The notes under the pieces were generated by a model, which was given only the letters and a program-made list of their open reading frames with translations, had not been told where the DNA came from and did no database searches. The translations under genes and the position numbers were made by a program. Source: Siphonodentalium dalli (taxonomy: Eukaryota; Mollusca; Scaphopoda; Gadilida; Siphonodentaliidae). Taken from it: a stretch of 64,000 nucleotides of DNA. The stretch is from positions 198,258,935 through 198,322,934 of the forward strand of contig CP136061.1 of NCBI GenBank assembly GCA_032622095.1, given 5' to 3'. Shown one piece after another: positions 24,222-36,180 of this stretch (positions are counted from its first letter, which is position 1; every line of letters starts with the position of its first letter).

Positions 24222-24827
24222 TCACTGGCAGGCATAAGTGAGAGATTTGATTTCCAACCCACATACAATGCAGAATTGAATTTGTCCATCTTCGTCTGGA
24301 TGTTGCCAGTCGTGTTGTTGTTCACCACACAAAGAACAGTACATATCAAATGAACTTGACGTGGCACAATGGCCATTTGTTGCACAGAATTGCATTTGAG
24401 GTTGCTCCTCGGTGGAATCATTAGAACTATAAAACAATAAGTTGTTCATCGAACGGCCATTTTTGGTCGTCAGCTTTCCAAGATTCACTAGGTGAGTAGC
24501 AGTTGAGGATGGGTGTTGGTAGCGTTTTGGGATAATCACGCTGATGGTTTCCAGTGACTTTTGAAATTCTCTTTTGAGTGTGAGTTTGTACAGTTCAAGC
24601 TTTCCACCATCAGTGTCCTTGTCGTCGAATTATCTCAAATCTCTTGACACGATAGTATACACTATCTTCACAGGTATCTGTCCAACACTAATCCTTCTTT
24701 CAATATTCTGAAAGTTTGTCTTCTCGAGGTGGAATAATTCTGTGAGTGAAAGTTGTAATATAGGTTGTTCACTATCCTTAGCTGGAGCTTGCGTTTTCTT
24801 TACGGTCTTCTCGGTAGCTTTTGGCAT
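24222..24827 (-). pseudogene. Basic/zinc-finger-like ORF, right copy, one in-frame stop
   Basis: The fuller copy of the 13082 ORF: 202 codons from ATG 24827 to the TGA at 24222. It is uninterrupted except for one TAA at 24632-24630, at the same codon as in the left arm. The C-terminal part has CxxC pairs (CSLCGEQ and CIVCGLE) with histidines between them, a plausible zinc ribbon or finger. The N-terminus is lysine-rich. No family was recognised. It could be a DNA-binding protein of the element, made as two pieces or by stop readthrough, or simply a decayed gene. Confidence 0.55.
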
Positions 24828-24934
24828 TTTGACAGCAGATTTTGACACAGCAAAAGAGAATATATTGTATAACACCCTTGAAGATGGAGGAGAAAAAATA
24901 TGGTGGTAGTGAAAGCAAATTATCTGATTTAAAT

Positions 24935-25830
24935 ACCCCCCACACAGCGACCTACATACCGTACGAAATTGGAGTATGTATATCGATAAGTAGGTCATCG
25001 ACCATATTATCTGATAGCTGCTGCAGCGACCGACATACCCTATGAAACTCCCGAGTATATGTGATAGTCGGTCATCGACCATATTATCTGGTAGACCCAA
25101 TAACCGAGTCTAAAACCGTACAACGACCTACATACCCTACGAAACTCGAGTATATCTCATCGGCCATATTATCTGGTAGATGCTGTAGCGACCTGCATAC
25201 CGTACTAGTACGTATTATATCTGTCAGTAGGTCATCGACCATATTATCTGGTAGATCCATTAACCCTATCTAAATACTGCATAATAAACCGACCTACATA
25301 CCACAAGAAACTCTTGTATATGATAGTAGCTCATCGACCATATTAGCTGTTAGATACATTAACATAATACTGCATAATATAGCGACCTACTTACCACATC
25401 TAATTCGGGCGACCTACTAACCGTGTTTGTAATAGGACCCCTCCTCAGATAATATTCCTCACACACCCTCATAAATTACTCTATAATATAGCGACCTACA
25501 TACCGTATGAAACTCGAGTATATGATAGTCGGTCATCGACCATATTAGCTGGTATATCCATCATATAGCGACCTACATACCATTAGCTTATCTCGGTCAT
25601 CGACCATTTGTACTACTAGATGCACACGGGAGGGTAAATAGGGCGACATCCATCATATAGCGACCTACATACCATTAACTTATCTCGGTCATCGACCTTT
25701 TGTACTACTAGATTCATACGGGGGGGGGTAAATAGGGCGACCTAGATACCTGGGTAAATAGGGCGACCTACATACATTATTAAGGTCAACCATCGACCTG
25801 GTACTAGTAGAATTGGACCGTGTCAAGGTC
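24935..25830 (-). repeat. Subterminal minisatellite block 1 (right arm)
   Basis: Mirror of 11920-12975, with one fewer ~160-bp higher-order unit. The core GGTCATCGACC recurs through the block. Confidence 0.75.
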
Positions 25831-25886
25831 ATGCATCGACCCTGGTACTGGTAGAATGGGGGTGGCACAACGCTTTCTATACTACT

Positions 25887-25892
25887 CTGATA
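25887..25892. repeat. 6-bp target-site duplication, right copy (CTGATA)
   Basis: Immediately follows the terminus TTTCTATACTACT and is identical to 11855-11860. Confidence 0.8.
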
Positions 25893-27849
25893 CTAATTTG
25901 GGTTGTCAACACAATTGGTATAACATAATGTATAACATATTGACGAGTGTCCAGATACATGTATCATTGTATATATATACACAGCGTCCTCATCGAATTT
26001 AAACATGCATAACAGTTGCACAACGAGAAAGTACCATTGCGTGTGTCTTGTGTATTCATGACATGCTTTCCAAAGATGGGATATGTGCAGGTCTAGATGA
26101 GCGTTAGCGAAATTACCGAACTCACTCGGTGATGATAAAAGGTGTAGCCATTCGTTTATTGAGTTGGACATGGTTGCTTTAGGGTACGTTCATACGCCGG
26201 CAAGTTTGCACTACAAACTGCAAAAAATGACATTTGCGCCTCTTGTTCTATCTTTCCGCTCTAATACTCGTGCCGTATCAACAATCCCATTATTCTGTCT
26301 GTGTATTTACCGGATGTTATCCCTAATGCACAGCCCCATTATGACACGAATAATATTTAAAGTAACCGGCAGACTGTAACCAGTGACTGTCAGGCCGTGG
26401 TATATATGTTTTACGGTTCAACGCCCTTCAATTAACACCAAGCCCACTACTAATAACGGTCAGGTCAATGGTGTTTTTTCCACGGGTCAGGTCAACACCA
26501 GTTATTTTTGCTTTTATTGAAGGAAATTGAATGGGAGAAATGATCGAACAGGCGAGGGAAATCAAAACTTAAATAAAAATGACGAGATAATCAGCACCAC
26601 ATTACTAGTCCCAAGGCATTCAACAACTTACAGTGGATACCCATTAAGACACGACAACTTTTCTCTTTTCAAAGATCATCCATTCCGCATGCTATAATAC
26701 TCTGTAATTATCAGATGGAGCTTGAATCGAATTCCGAATTGTTTCGAACAGGTTGCATAAAACCGCCATAAAATTAAGTGTACATGTAACCCCCTGTAGC
26801 GAAGTTATCTGAGTCAGCTTGTCCGTTCGTGACCGTCTGTCTTACCATCCTCCCCAGGACTCAACTCTATCCAAACTTCTACATGTACACGTCTCAGTTT
26901 ATTCTTTTTAAAACTTGCATGTATTTAGTACCACAAGAACCTGTACACCTGTAATTAGAGGTCCATCTACATGTACATGTATCTGTTTAGTGAGTTATCT
27001 CCTTATTTGACATATAAATGTTTTTGCAACATGCATAACTTTGTCCGGGCTTGTATTTCTGTATTTGTGTCAATTTGTTTCAACTTGCCACATATATTTA
27101 ACACTATGCGAACCTGTGGAACGGCGATTATGAACTCAATCAAACGTTTTTAGTGGATCTATTCCCCCCTTTCTGTACTTGATTTATTTTCGCAACATAA
27201 TTAATTTGTCCCAGCTTGTATTTGTTTTTCGAAAAACAAGTAGATTAATATGGCTAACCTTAACATAGCCCAATTGTCTGCAAGGGGGATCCTTAGTCCC
27301 ACTGGAAGAGTCCTACCTTTAGTGCACTCTCAAATGTCCAACTTACCATACTTCAACAGCGCTTGTAATTGACATGCTTTTGTGGCATTGTCCATTTCTG
27401 TTGACTTGCATAAAATTCTATATTGTCTTCTACGGCTTTTTCTGTCGGCATGTCATCTCATTTTTTTTAATTCTTTATTGACACCATATACATGGAGATA
27501 TTCAGACATTTAATATACAGCATATAATGATAATAACTACAATAATGTCCAGGTATTTTCGGGGGTGGGGGACTTTCGCATGCAACTCGCACGTACCTTT
27601 CAAACATTAAAAAACGACTATGTGATCACCGGAAATGTTTTAGTATCTTTTAAATATGACAACAATTTCCTCTATCCGTGCCCGGAATTTATATAGAGTT
27701 ATTCCGACAATCGATCAGCAACAAGTGAAAACGAATACAATCGCAAACTAGTTATTTGTCCTCAAAGTACTTGACAGGGCAAGGCATATATCACACCATT
27801 CCAATTCGAAGTTGTTTGGGGATATCCCTCTTCAGTGTTATATATTTCT
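25893..27849. other. Intergenic, nothing recognised
   Basis: No supported gene. The stretch is AT-rich with scattered ACATGTA-type motifs around 26880-26990, and a GGTCAGGTCAA repeat pair near 26460-26500. ORFs of 60-92 codons show no domain. Confidence 0.4.
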
Positions 27850-28070
27850 CTAAGCGGTACCTCTTAATATCAAGTGGATGTAGAAGGATTTCAGGGATAA
27901 GATATCGGGGTTAAATTTGGTTTTGTATATGTAGTATTTAAGCAATGTCAGAAATAAATTAATGACACTGACATTTTGCTGGCGAGGAAGACCGAACAGT
28001 ATATTGATATGAGTGATAGAGAATGATGTCAAGCTTGTTTTTATCCAGCCATTTTCGTGTGTCATTTCAT
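27850..28070 (-). pseudogene. LINE ORF2 C-terminal tail (remnant)
   Basis: Minus-strand translation gives ITHINILFGLPR followed by LLKYYIYKTKF and a short tail. This resembles the FGF...LAKYFIYKCK segment that ends many non-LTR retrotransposon polyproteins. It is the last piece of the LINE whose other parts lie at 29600-30146, 31380-32295 and 35400-36180. Confidence 0.6.
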
Positions 28071-28090
28071 TAGTTTTACGCAGAGCATTC
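27943..28090. repeat. Inverted duplication of LINE sequence, left arm
   Basis: About 148 bases that recur inverted at 29412-29560 with small differences. The segment includes coding sequence of the LINE tail (AATGGCTGGATAAAAACAAG), so the two copies face each other around an inserted repeat. Confidence 0.7.
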
Positions 28091-29412
28091 ATGCGATATG
28101 TGAGAAATGTACTTCGGTAAATAACACCGGTTACCGTAACCGGTGTTATTACGCCACATGTGGTGTAAGTTGTTTCGGAGATGTTGATATGCTGTGGTCG
28201 ACTGGGCGAATGCATTATGGGAGATTTTTGTTGTTGTACCTTACTCAATCGTACCGATAGAATCACGTAGATGCTGAAATTGTAAAGTTAAAGCCACCGG
28301 TGTATAATATGTTTTTGAAAATATGACTCAATCGTATCGATAGAGTCAGGACAGGCTGGAATTGTAAACTTAAAGTCACCGGTGTAATAATATGTTGTTG
28401 AAAATATAAATAATCTGATAGCCTGAAAATAATGTATAACCCATTGGGGGCCCCTGGTGTAGTGAAGAGAATTATGGGTAATTTTAATTGGAGTGCGCAT
28501 GCCTGTTCTGTTGGAATAACCGCTATTTTTTATTTTCTGGTCATCAAGTCAAAATTGTATCGTATACACAATGTGTTTGTACCGATGGATGTATCGTGAC
28601 TCGACTCGTTTTCGTGGTCATATAGGCCCTATATATAACCTATGATTACGAAAACGAGCAGAGTCGCGATATCTGATAGAATTCCAGGAATCGTACATTC
28701 ACTTTCAATAGTATAGATTCTCTGAATCTGCAGCGGAATTCCCAAAATTGTAGGCTACTTTCATTTTCAATAGGATTTTCAGAATTTCCACTTTCACTGT
28801 TCACTTTTACCACGCAAAGCGACCTTAGTTGACACAGATATATGGCACACTGACTGAGTCCATGACAAATAGTTTATGTAGCATTGCTTCTTTCATTTAA
28901 TTAAAGCTCACCTCGTTAAAACGCATGTCAATCGCATTTGTTTACAAATTGAATTTGGTGCGACGATTTGCAGTAGGGCCCTATTTGCGGAGGTCACTTT
29001 GCGGGAGTCCCCGAATTCGCGGAAGTCCCCTAAAATGGGCGATATATGTAGATTTTAATGAGGGAACGGGTGCGTATATGTCAATTGATACCTTTTTTAA
29101 ACAAATAACGACACGATCATCATAATAGAGGTATGTTCTATCAATTATATATGCGCCGAATTCACTTGGTGCAAATCAAACGGCGATAAATATTCTCGTG
29201 TGCCAGAAGTACTCCTTAAAGTTGCAAATAAGATGAATATTTTTTAGATGTTATTCAGCAAGTCAATCAAATAATATTATACATTAGTTAGCGCATATAT
29301 TAGCGCTAACTAATGAAAAATATTTTATATTATAATTATATTATAATTTATATTTATGGCTAATAATATGATATTGGTGGCGTTACCATTTCTGACTATG
29401 GTTTTCTTGTTT
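28090..29412 (-). mobile_element. Insertion in the LINE, repeat family copy C
   Basis: Shares AACCATAGTCAGAAATGGTAAC (inverted, right end) and the block near 28410-28500 (GATAGCCTGAAAATAATG) with the copy at 43765-44810. Inside, an 83-bp unit (CTCAATCGTACCGATAGA...) is repeated at 28243 and 28327, and TAACACCGGTTACCGTAACC starts a perfect palindrome near 28120. No ORF is recognised. Flanked by the inverted LINE duplication. Confidence 0.55.
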
Positions 29413-29560
29413 ACTCTGCGTAAGACTAATCATAAATGACACACGAAAATGGCTGGATAAAAACAAGCTTGACATCTCTATCACCCATATCAATATACTG
29501 CTCGGTCTTCCCCACCAAAGCAAAATTTCATGTCATTAATTTATTTCTGACATTGCTACC
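29412..29560. repeat. Inverted duplication of LINE sequence, right arm
   Basis: Mirror of 27943-28090; read on the plus strand it gives ISITHINILLGLP, the same LINE tail as 27850-28070 but in opposite orientation. Confidence 0.7.
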
Positions 29561-29599
29561 TTCATAAGAAATAGCACAAGATAATTGAATGGCGATGCT

Positions 29600-30146
29600 A
29601 ATATCTAAAGCCATGAACTTGTTGTTATATTAGGTCCCATATATCTTTTATTTTTTGAAACACACAAGGGGAATTGCCCAGTGTCTGATATAAGAAGGTT
29701 GTAAAGATCCTTACACTCATGTTTACTTTTGTTAGCAGGATGAATATTATTTGGAATGAAGAGGGTCTCAGTGCTATATATAGTGAGATCTTTCTTCGTC
29801 TCCTTTGATAACATGCGGAGCTGTGTATTGACACTGCGTGATGTCAAGAAAGCGGCGGGCATCGCTGAAATGCTTTATATTAATAATTTTAGTCAGCCAT
29901 ATTAATAACCGTGCACAGCTGTATACCACGGACCCTGTCGCGTTTGTTGTTCCGTACACATTTGAAGAGAGTTCTAATAATTTCGTCAAGGATATCTTGC
30001 GTTCGATTTGGGAGGGATTTGAGAAGGTGGACAATACTTGGAATGAGAATAGACTTGAAAATTTTTATTATATCGATGCTAGATATGACTGTTTCCATTG
30101 TTCGGATGTGACTAATTACCGCCGGGGATCGCCCGGGCGCCACCAT
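29600..30146 (-). pseudogene. LINE ORF2 post-RT region (remnant)
   Basis: Minus-strand frames, joined by frameshifts, give DIIKIFKSILIPSIVHLLKS and SLPNRTQDILDEIIRTLF, then KRDRVRGIQLC, then KDLYNLLISD. This matches the LLxSLPNPxxxIxxELxxxxF region that follows the reverse transcriptase in many LINEs. Broken by frameshifts. The plus-strand ORF of 110 codons over it is a shadow. Confidence 0.7.
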
Positions 30147-31379
30147 GGGCCCAATACCACCTGTGTGTGACTTCCAAATATTGACTCGCTGACCCTTCCA
30201 CAGCCGATGTTATTAACCCCTCAAAATCCGGTAAAATATCGTATCAACAATAAGAGCCCGGGAGAAGCTGGGACCACCCGGGCTTCCTCATGGGCACGTG
30301 GACACTATATCTCGACGTTATAAGGTAGCTACATACCACGTAAGAACAACCTAGAAGATTCGCTCGCTCGTCTGCGGCCGATGTATTAACCCCGCAAATG
30401 CCGATATTGACTAAGAGAGCCCCGGTGACTTCGTGTGTTTTCGGACAGTGTCTATTTAACACGGTAGTGCAATACTACCTGAGTGTGACTTCTAAATATA
30501 TTGACTCTTTAACGCGTCACGACCGATGTTATTAACCCCTCAAAGTACGAAAACACACTAAGACATCCGGGCTTTCTAAGCCAGTATCGCCATTTGCGGG
30601 GTTAATAACACCGGCCGGAGGCGAGCGAGTAAAATTTTCTAGTTAGACCCCATGAGGAATGTCGCTACCTTGTAACGTCGATATATAGTGTCCACGGGCC
30701 CACGGAGGCGCCAAGGCGGTCCTGGGTTCTTTTTGTTTATGGTATTTTACCGGATTTTGAGGGGTTAATAACATCGGCCGTGGGGACGCGTCAGCGAGTC
30801 AATATTTGGAAGTCACTACCACGCATCACCAAAATATACTGCCCGAAAACACCCGGTCCTCTTAGCCAATATCGGAATTTGCGGGGTTAAAAACACCGAC
30901 CGGAGACGAACGAGCGAATAAAATGGTATAGGTTGCACTCAGGTGGTATCTCGACACCTTATAATGTCTAGATATATTGTCCACAGGCCCATGGGCCGCC
31001 CGGGCGGTCCAGGACGGTCCCGCCCCCGGGCTCTTATCGTTGATACGGTATTTTACAGGATTTTGAGAGGTTAATAACATCGGCCGTTGGCACGTCAGCG
31101 AGTCAATATTTGGAAGTCACACTCAGATGGTATTGCACTACCACGCATCGCCAAAATATACTATCCTAAACCACACGAAGACACCCGTGCTCTCCCGGGC
31201 TCTCTTAGCCAATATCGGCATTTTCGGGGTTAATGACACCAGCCGGAGACGAGCTAGCGAGTAAAATTTTCTAGGTTGGCCTCAGGTGGTATGTAGCTAC
31301 CTAATAACGTCGAGATATAGTATATACGGGCCCATGTGTCGCGGGCGGTCTCGGGTGGTCCCGGGCGGTAATTTGTCAC
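30109..31379. mobile_element. GC-rich palindromic element inserted in the LINE
   Basis: Ends GTGACTAATTACCGCC and, inverted, GGCGGTAATTTGTCAC. Much richer in GC than its surroundings. Inside, units carrying TTAACCCCGCAAATGCCG, a CGACGTTATAAGGTAGCTAC block and GCCCGGG recur about four times, in both orientations (near 30313, 30583 inverted, 30868 inverted, 31196 inverted). No ORF is recognised. Target duplication unclear. It splits LINE coding sequence between IIEKC (31380) and ISSIDIIKIF (about 30080). Confidence 0.7.
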
Positions 31380-32295
31380 ACCGCATTTTTCTATTATCTT
31401 TCTCATGTTGTCGATCTTATCTCTGAAATTAATTTCTGGTATCTCGGACATGTTGGTGCTGTAATTAATTCCGAGGACTTGGAATGTATTCAAAACTTTA
31501 AGTTTGCATTCCTCTAAAGGGACTGATGTGTTTATTTTCTGAGAGCCCAACCAGACTATTTGGCATTTGTCTAGATTAGAGTTCATGCCATACATAGTAA
31601 CAAATGATTCAGGCATAGAAATTCTCTGAGGCTGGCTTCGCTCCCATCTAGTGCGATTGTAGTGTCGTCTTCAAATGGATTTACTTTCTTATCCCCTCTT
31701 ATCACTTCAACGTGTATATCAGCACATAAGAGAAAAATAATACAATGATAACCGGTCGCCTTAATTAAGAGAAATTAACCAAGACGGCTGATTGGATATC
31801 ATTGTAAAATGTTTTGACGCATCTTTAGATCTGTTTTCCATAATTAAAATTTTCTAAGCTTGTTCGATGACAGATCTGGAAACAGAATCAAATGCTTTTT
31901 TCCAAGTAGATGCATACCACAGATGTTCCGTTTGTCCTTTTCGTATAAAATACAATATTTCATGCGTGTGCTGTTTGTAATAGGAGTGTTTTCTTCATGC
32001 GGTTAGCAATACAAGCTGATGCCAGTTTGTGAGAATCATTTAGTAGTGTAATTGGGCGCCAATCTTTAGGTATATTTCCTGTCTTTGTTTTGGTGGATCA
32101 TAGTTAACTCCTTTATTCTGCATTATGGACAACTCGCCTTTTTGAAAACAATAATCCAATGATCATAATACGTATGAACCTATTGCTAACCAAAATATGT
32201 TATACATGTATAATTAGACCGTAAACCCGTCGGGACCATGTGATTTTCCGTTTTTCTTATTTCTAAGAGCTTCTGTTAGTTCTGAGAGCAGCGAG
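31380..32295 (-). pseudogene. LINE reverse transcriptase (remnant)
   Basis: The minus strand, across frameshifts and stops, gives in order: ELTEALRNKKNGKSHGPDGF (32290-32225), DWRPITLLNDSHKLASACIA (about 32075-32000), KAFDSVSRSVIEQALEKFNY (about 31900), LFLLCADIHVEVIRG, FEDDTTIALDGS (the catalytic FxDD box, about 31660), NLDKCQIVWLGSQK and FQVLGINYSTNMSEIPEINF (31580-31450). These are the ordered motifs of a non-LTR retrotransposon reverse transcriptase. The box keeps both aspartates but the gene is broken. Upstream it is cut by the element at 32340-35190. Confidence 0.85.
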
Positions 32296-32339
32296 TAGCG
32301 TGGTCGCTGAATCAGAATTTGGGGATAAACCCGGAATAA

Positions 32340-35190
32340 ATTGGATATCGCTGGACGCGAAAAAGCCTCAGGAACAACATATCCAAAATCCGCTGAGGGG
32401 AAACTTTATTATCCAAGATGGCGTCCAATATGGTTTCTATACTACATCAGTTCTCGAAATAAGTCATTATACGATATATTGTGGAATCGGAATTACGCCG
32501 TTATACCAGTTTGTATTAAATTAGAGTACGGGAGCGAATAGAGTGACAAGAACAGAAAATAATACAATCGTGGCCATGACATGGCTGTCAAAATGGCCGC
32601 AACTCCAAGCCATACCACGAAGAAAGTAACATATTGGATAACCACTAGGAGTGAAAATAGGTATCGGTAATATACAAGTCGGTTGTTAAACATCTTTACA
32701 GGTATACACACCATTAATACAGAACCAGCTGCAGGACTTATCGGCCAATGCACCGCAAGTCAAACCCCCGGTGATTTACGTCTTTAACGTTTGGGTGTTC
32801 TGCTTATCCAACATCCAACTGTCGGGCAAAAATTTATAATTTCGGGCAGCATACGAACTAATGTTTCGCCTCTCAGCGCACAGTAGTTTCGTTTGGCATG
32901 ATGATTACTTATTGAATGTAACGCCGAAATTTAAGTGCATACTCTAGCGGTATAAATACTAGTTATATTTCCGGAATTATCAACACTCCCGGTGATAATA
33001 AACCATACACATATGTCGCAATGCGTATTATACTGTAAAGAAACACTCATGTCTTCAATAGATTCGCACCGCATCTCACCAAATCAAAGAGACGATACAT
33101 CGTACATTGTATGTAAGACTAATGTTAATGCTGCTACCAAACCAGTTTCTTACAAGACAATGTTGTTCAAATTACTTCAGTCGCCACTTTACAACTGGAA
33201 TATGATACCACGCAATGCACATTATTAGTTTTCAGTATATTTCTGTTTGAAAATATCTTACCATTACCACTCACGTAATATCAGGTTATTATTGTTTACG
33301 ATTTTATTTCAATGGTGAACATTCAGGCAATATTGTTAGTTGTGATTATGTGTGTAGTAGCTATGTGTAACATTAGGGAGAAGGGGTAACGCGGTGATGC
33401 AGTTGAAGAAAACGTAGTAAGTTTCTCGTACTTCATGGTATACTATCATGCATTCTTGTGATAAAAGCGAAATATTCGTGCTTTACCGCTTTATCTGAGG
33501 CAACTGTGACTACTATTTTGATACACGGACAAAAAGATATACGCATCTACCCAGAAATATATGAATATATTTCATACCATTTTAAAGCAGTTAATTTTGA
33601 AAGGTTTTATGCTGTAGATATAAAAATAACTGATGACCGATCACATTCGTGAAAAAAGTCGTCAATACTAAATCACACTTAGCTGTTTAATTACACATAC
33701 ATGTATACAACACGATTCAAGATGAGCAGTGCAGATAAAACTGCATTATTTTTCCGTTTCTGGGCGCCCAAAAGTCCAGATTTAATCGTTTCATAATACC
33801 TTGCTCTCTCGTGAGATACAATTTATTACGAATTTGGGATTATTTGGAGCACATATCGCACAAATTCAATATTTTCCTATAACAACAGGGGAGGGTCGGG
33901 AAAACATTTCCGGACTAGGCGCTTTTTACCCCCCCCCCACTCTGTGTGCCCACCACCCCCTAATTTTTATTTTTTCCGATTCTGGGATAGGGACCCACTC
34001 CCTTCAAACTGCTTCAAATGACTATTTTACTTAGCTATCCTGATCTTATCCGATCTATTTTCTGTATCATTTTCTATTTTTGATTTCAATAAGGCTGTAA
34101 GGTTTCTAAGCAATTCTCCAATAAATGTGAGCTGTAGGTTGTGCTGATGGATTCACATTTGAAATCCAAGATGGCTGCTGGCGGCCATGTTTATTTTGAA
34201 CAAATTTCGGGGGGAAAGGGAGGCTCCCATCTTGAGGTCACCCCGAAGATCCATATGAGGTTCGGTGATGATTGGATGAGAAATGTGACCTGTAAGATGT
34301 GCTAAAGGATTTAGTCATACAAAGAGTAAAATCCAAGATGGCCGCTGACAGCCATGGTTTTTTTTACATAATTCGGGAAAAAATGGTAGGCACCCATCGA
34401 GAGGTCACACCAAGGATTCGTATGAAGTTTGGTGATGATCGGATGAGTGATAAGCTCTGTAGGGTGTGATAAAGGATTTAGTGATGCAAAGAGTAAAATC
34501 CAAGATGGCTACCGGTTGCTATGTTTTTCATTGAAAATAGTTCAAATTTGACAGTTCCCATCTAGAGGTGATCCTAGACCAATGTACATAATAACGTTGA
34601 AATCGGTTAAAGTTCGTTTTAACACCTTTATGTTTTATTTTATTATGGTTTTTTTAATAGTCTATTTTTATTTGTAGTGTTTACATTTATTTGAAGAATC
34701 TATTATTGTGTTATGTTTTCATTTATATCAGGTTGAATAAATGATTTTTAAAAGAAAAATATTTAAACCTGAGCCTTTCCATGTCAAAGTGCATTGATAG
34801 ATCCTTGATGAAAACATTTAGCAAGCTGACCTTTTTATTACCCATTGGTGTTATCCCTCATTATTTACTGTATAACTGTTGGTGAACTCAAACCCCCTAC
34901 CAAGAGTTAAGTTCATGCCTATTACATAGTAGAAGCATTCTTAAAACCTTTTGTCACATTATTTTGAAGAGAAATGACTGGAGGAAAAAAATTATGGAGC
35001 CAGGAAAAATTGTGTTAGCCGGGCTGCTGAACCACCAACCCACCCCCGCCTAGTGTAGAACAATTATAGACCCCCCCCCTGATAACAACAGACATTATGG
35101 ACGCCATCTTGGATCCTGACTTTTCCCATGAGCGGATTTTTGCGAATTTTGGATATGTTGTTCCTGGTGTTTGTCCGCGTCGAATGACAC
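32340..35190. mobile_element. Inverted-repeat DNA element, copy 2
   Basis: Left end 32350-32415 (GGAACAACATATCCAAAATC, then CCAAGATGGCGTCCA) matches the inverted right end at 35097-35185. The interior 32790-33810 matches copy 1 (2930-4300) in reverse. It also contains a tandem array at 34110-34560. No transposase is recognised. It interrupts the LINE between the linker and the reverse transcriptase. Confidence 0.7.
34110..34560 (+). repeat. Tandem array, about 165-bp units
   Basis: Three degenerate units, each with AAAATCCAAGATGGC followed by GCCATG and then GGTGATGATTGGATGAG. Anchors at 34160, 34331 and 34496. Confidence 0.75.
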
Positions 35191-35399
35191 CAAAATCAGT
35201 TTCTATCCACGCAAGAGAGACAATTCACCTTCAATAGATGATGTTTGATGTGGGGTAAGCGGGGTAACTCTAATGTGATGTGGAATTATTTCGCATCGTG
35301 ATTACAGACAAAGGCTTTTCAGTGTACAACTCTGTGTAAAACAATTTTGTACATGTACATTCAACAATTCCTGCGTGCACAGTTCATAAATGTTTTGAC

Positions 35400-36180
35400 C
35401 GCTTTCGTCTATAAATGTTATAGTTGTTTTTTTAAATGAAATTTCGTTTTTCCATGTTAAAGAAATATTTAGAAGGTTTCTCTTCCTCCTCCATATATTT
35501 AATTCTCGTTCGGACTAAGGGGCCGTTCGTTTTATCATTCAGAATTGTTTCCAGTTCTGTGTCGATATATCTTATTTTCCCTGCTATATCGATCGGATCG
35601 GTACAATTTGAATCGTATTTTATTTTCTGTTTCCGTTTTATTTAGAAGCAGGCGTTTTTCTTATATTATTTTGTCTTTAACGCGTGTGGAAAACTGAATG
35701 GCTTTGCCTCTGATGTCTAATAGCAATGCATCCAGAAACAAAGATGGTGACACAGTAAGTGAGCATTCCGTGTTAATCTTACTATGCCGTTCTATATGTT
35801 CTTTAACTGTTTATTTGACTATTTCCTGATATCCCTTTTAAAATAGCGGTACGACGATCAAGAAGAATATCATGATTATCTTTTATAAGACTCATACGAT
35901 CGAACGATATAATAAGGTAGTAAGTAAGAGGATAGGTTCTTCGCCATGCATGTGTACCGTTTGGTGGTAGGGTGGTTCTACTGAATCGTGACCACTCTTT
36001 CAAATTTTTGTTCCGGTTTTCGCTTTAGGATTGTTGACGTTAACGTAATTGTTTGTGTCGATGGAGTGGTCCTGGACTAAATTCCAGTCACCACATATTA
36101 AAATTTAAGTATTGCCCATCTCGAATATTTTGTCGTGTAGATCTTTGTAAAATGTTGGTTCGTCGTTATTCACACTGTGT
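35400..36180 (-). pseudogene. LINE endonuclease and linker (remnant)
   Basis: Minus strand: NNDEPTFYKDLHDKIFEMGN, then one stop, then CGDWNLVQD (36175-36070), the GDWN signature of APE-type LINE endonucleases. Then NNPKAKTGT, GTHAWRRTYPL and DRMSLIKD, then further down RTRIKYMEEE and PSKYFFNMEKRN (35520-35430), the linker before the reverse transcriptase. The 5' part of the endonuclease is missing beyond about 36180. Clearly defective. Confidence 0.8.

Larger units (their letters stand above)
11861..25886. mobile_element. Giant palindromic, Polinton-like element (14,026 bp)
   Basis: Two inverted arms, 11861-18204 and 19546-25886, are nearly identical; about 3 differences occur in the outer 125 bases. 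The element begins AGTAGTATAGAAA, ends with its complement and is flanked by a perfect CTGATA duplication, so it integrated as a unit. Polintons/Mavericks are known for 6-bp duplications, AG...CT ends and 15-20 kb size, which is the basis of the name here. Yet terminal repeats covering 90% of the element are not typical, and no DNA polymerase, retroviral-like integrase, packaging ATPase, protease or capsid gene is seen. It could be a non-autonomous derivative formed by inverted duplication of one end, a fold-back transposon, or a related viral-type element. An assembly fold-back is unlikely: the arms differ by several indels and substitutions, the centre is asymmetric, and the flanks are unique. 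Confidence 0.75.
19546..25886 (-). repeat. Right arm of the giant inverted repeat
   Basis: 6341 bases, the mirror image of 11861-18204. It keeps a 28-bp segment lost from the left arm. It has one fewer minisatellite unit in the outer block, about 120 extra bases (one more unit) in the inner block, and a 13-A rather than 10-A run in one ORF, which keeps the reading frame. Confidence 0.85.

Noticed and set aside
24842-25045. 67-codon ORF in both arms
   Set aside because: Lies antisense across minisatellite and the start of the zinc-finger-like ORF; composition follows the repeat.
11861-25886. Assembly fold-back artefact
   Set aside because: The arms differ by several indels (28 bp, ~160 bp, ~120 bp, a 16-base and a homopolymer change) and substitutions, the centre is asymmetric, and a 6-bp duplication flanks unique DNA.
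29838-30170. 110-codon plus-strand ORF
   Set aside because: Antisense to LINE coding sequence with clear motifs on the minus strand.
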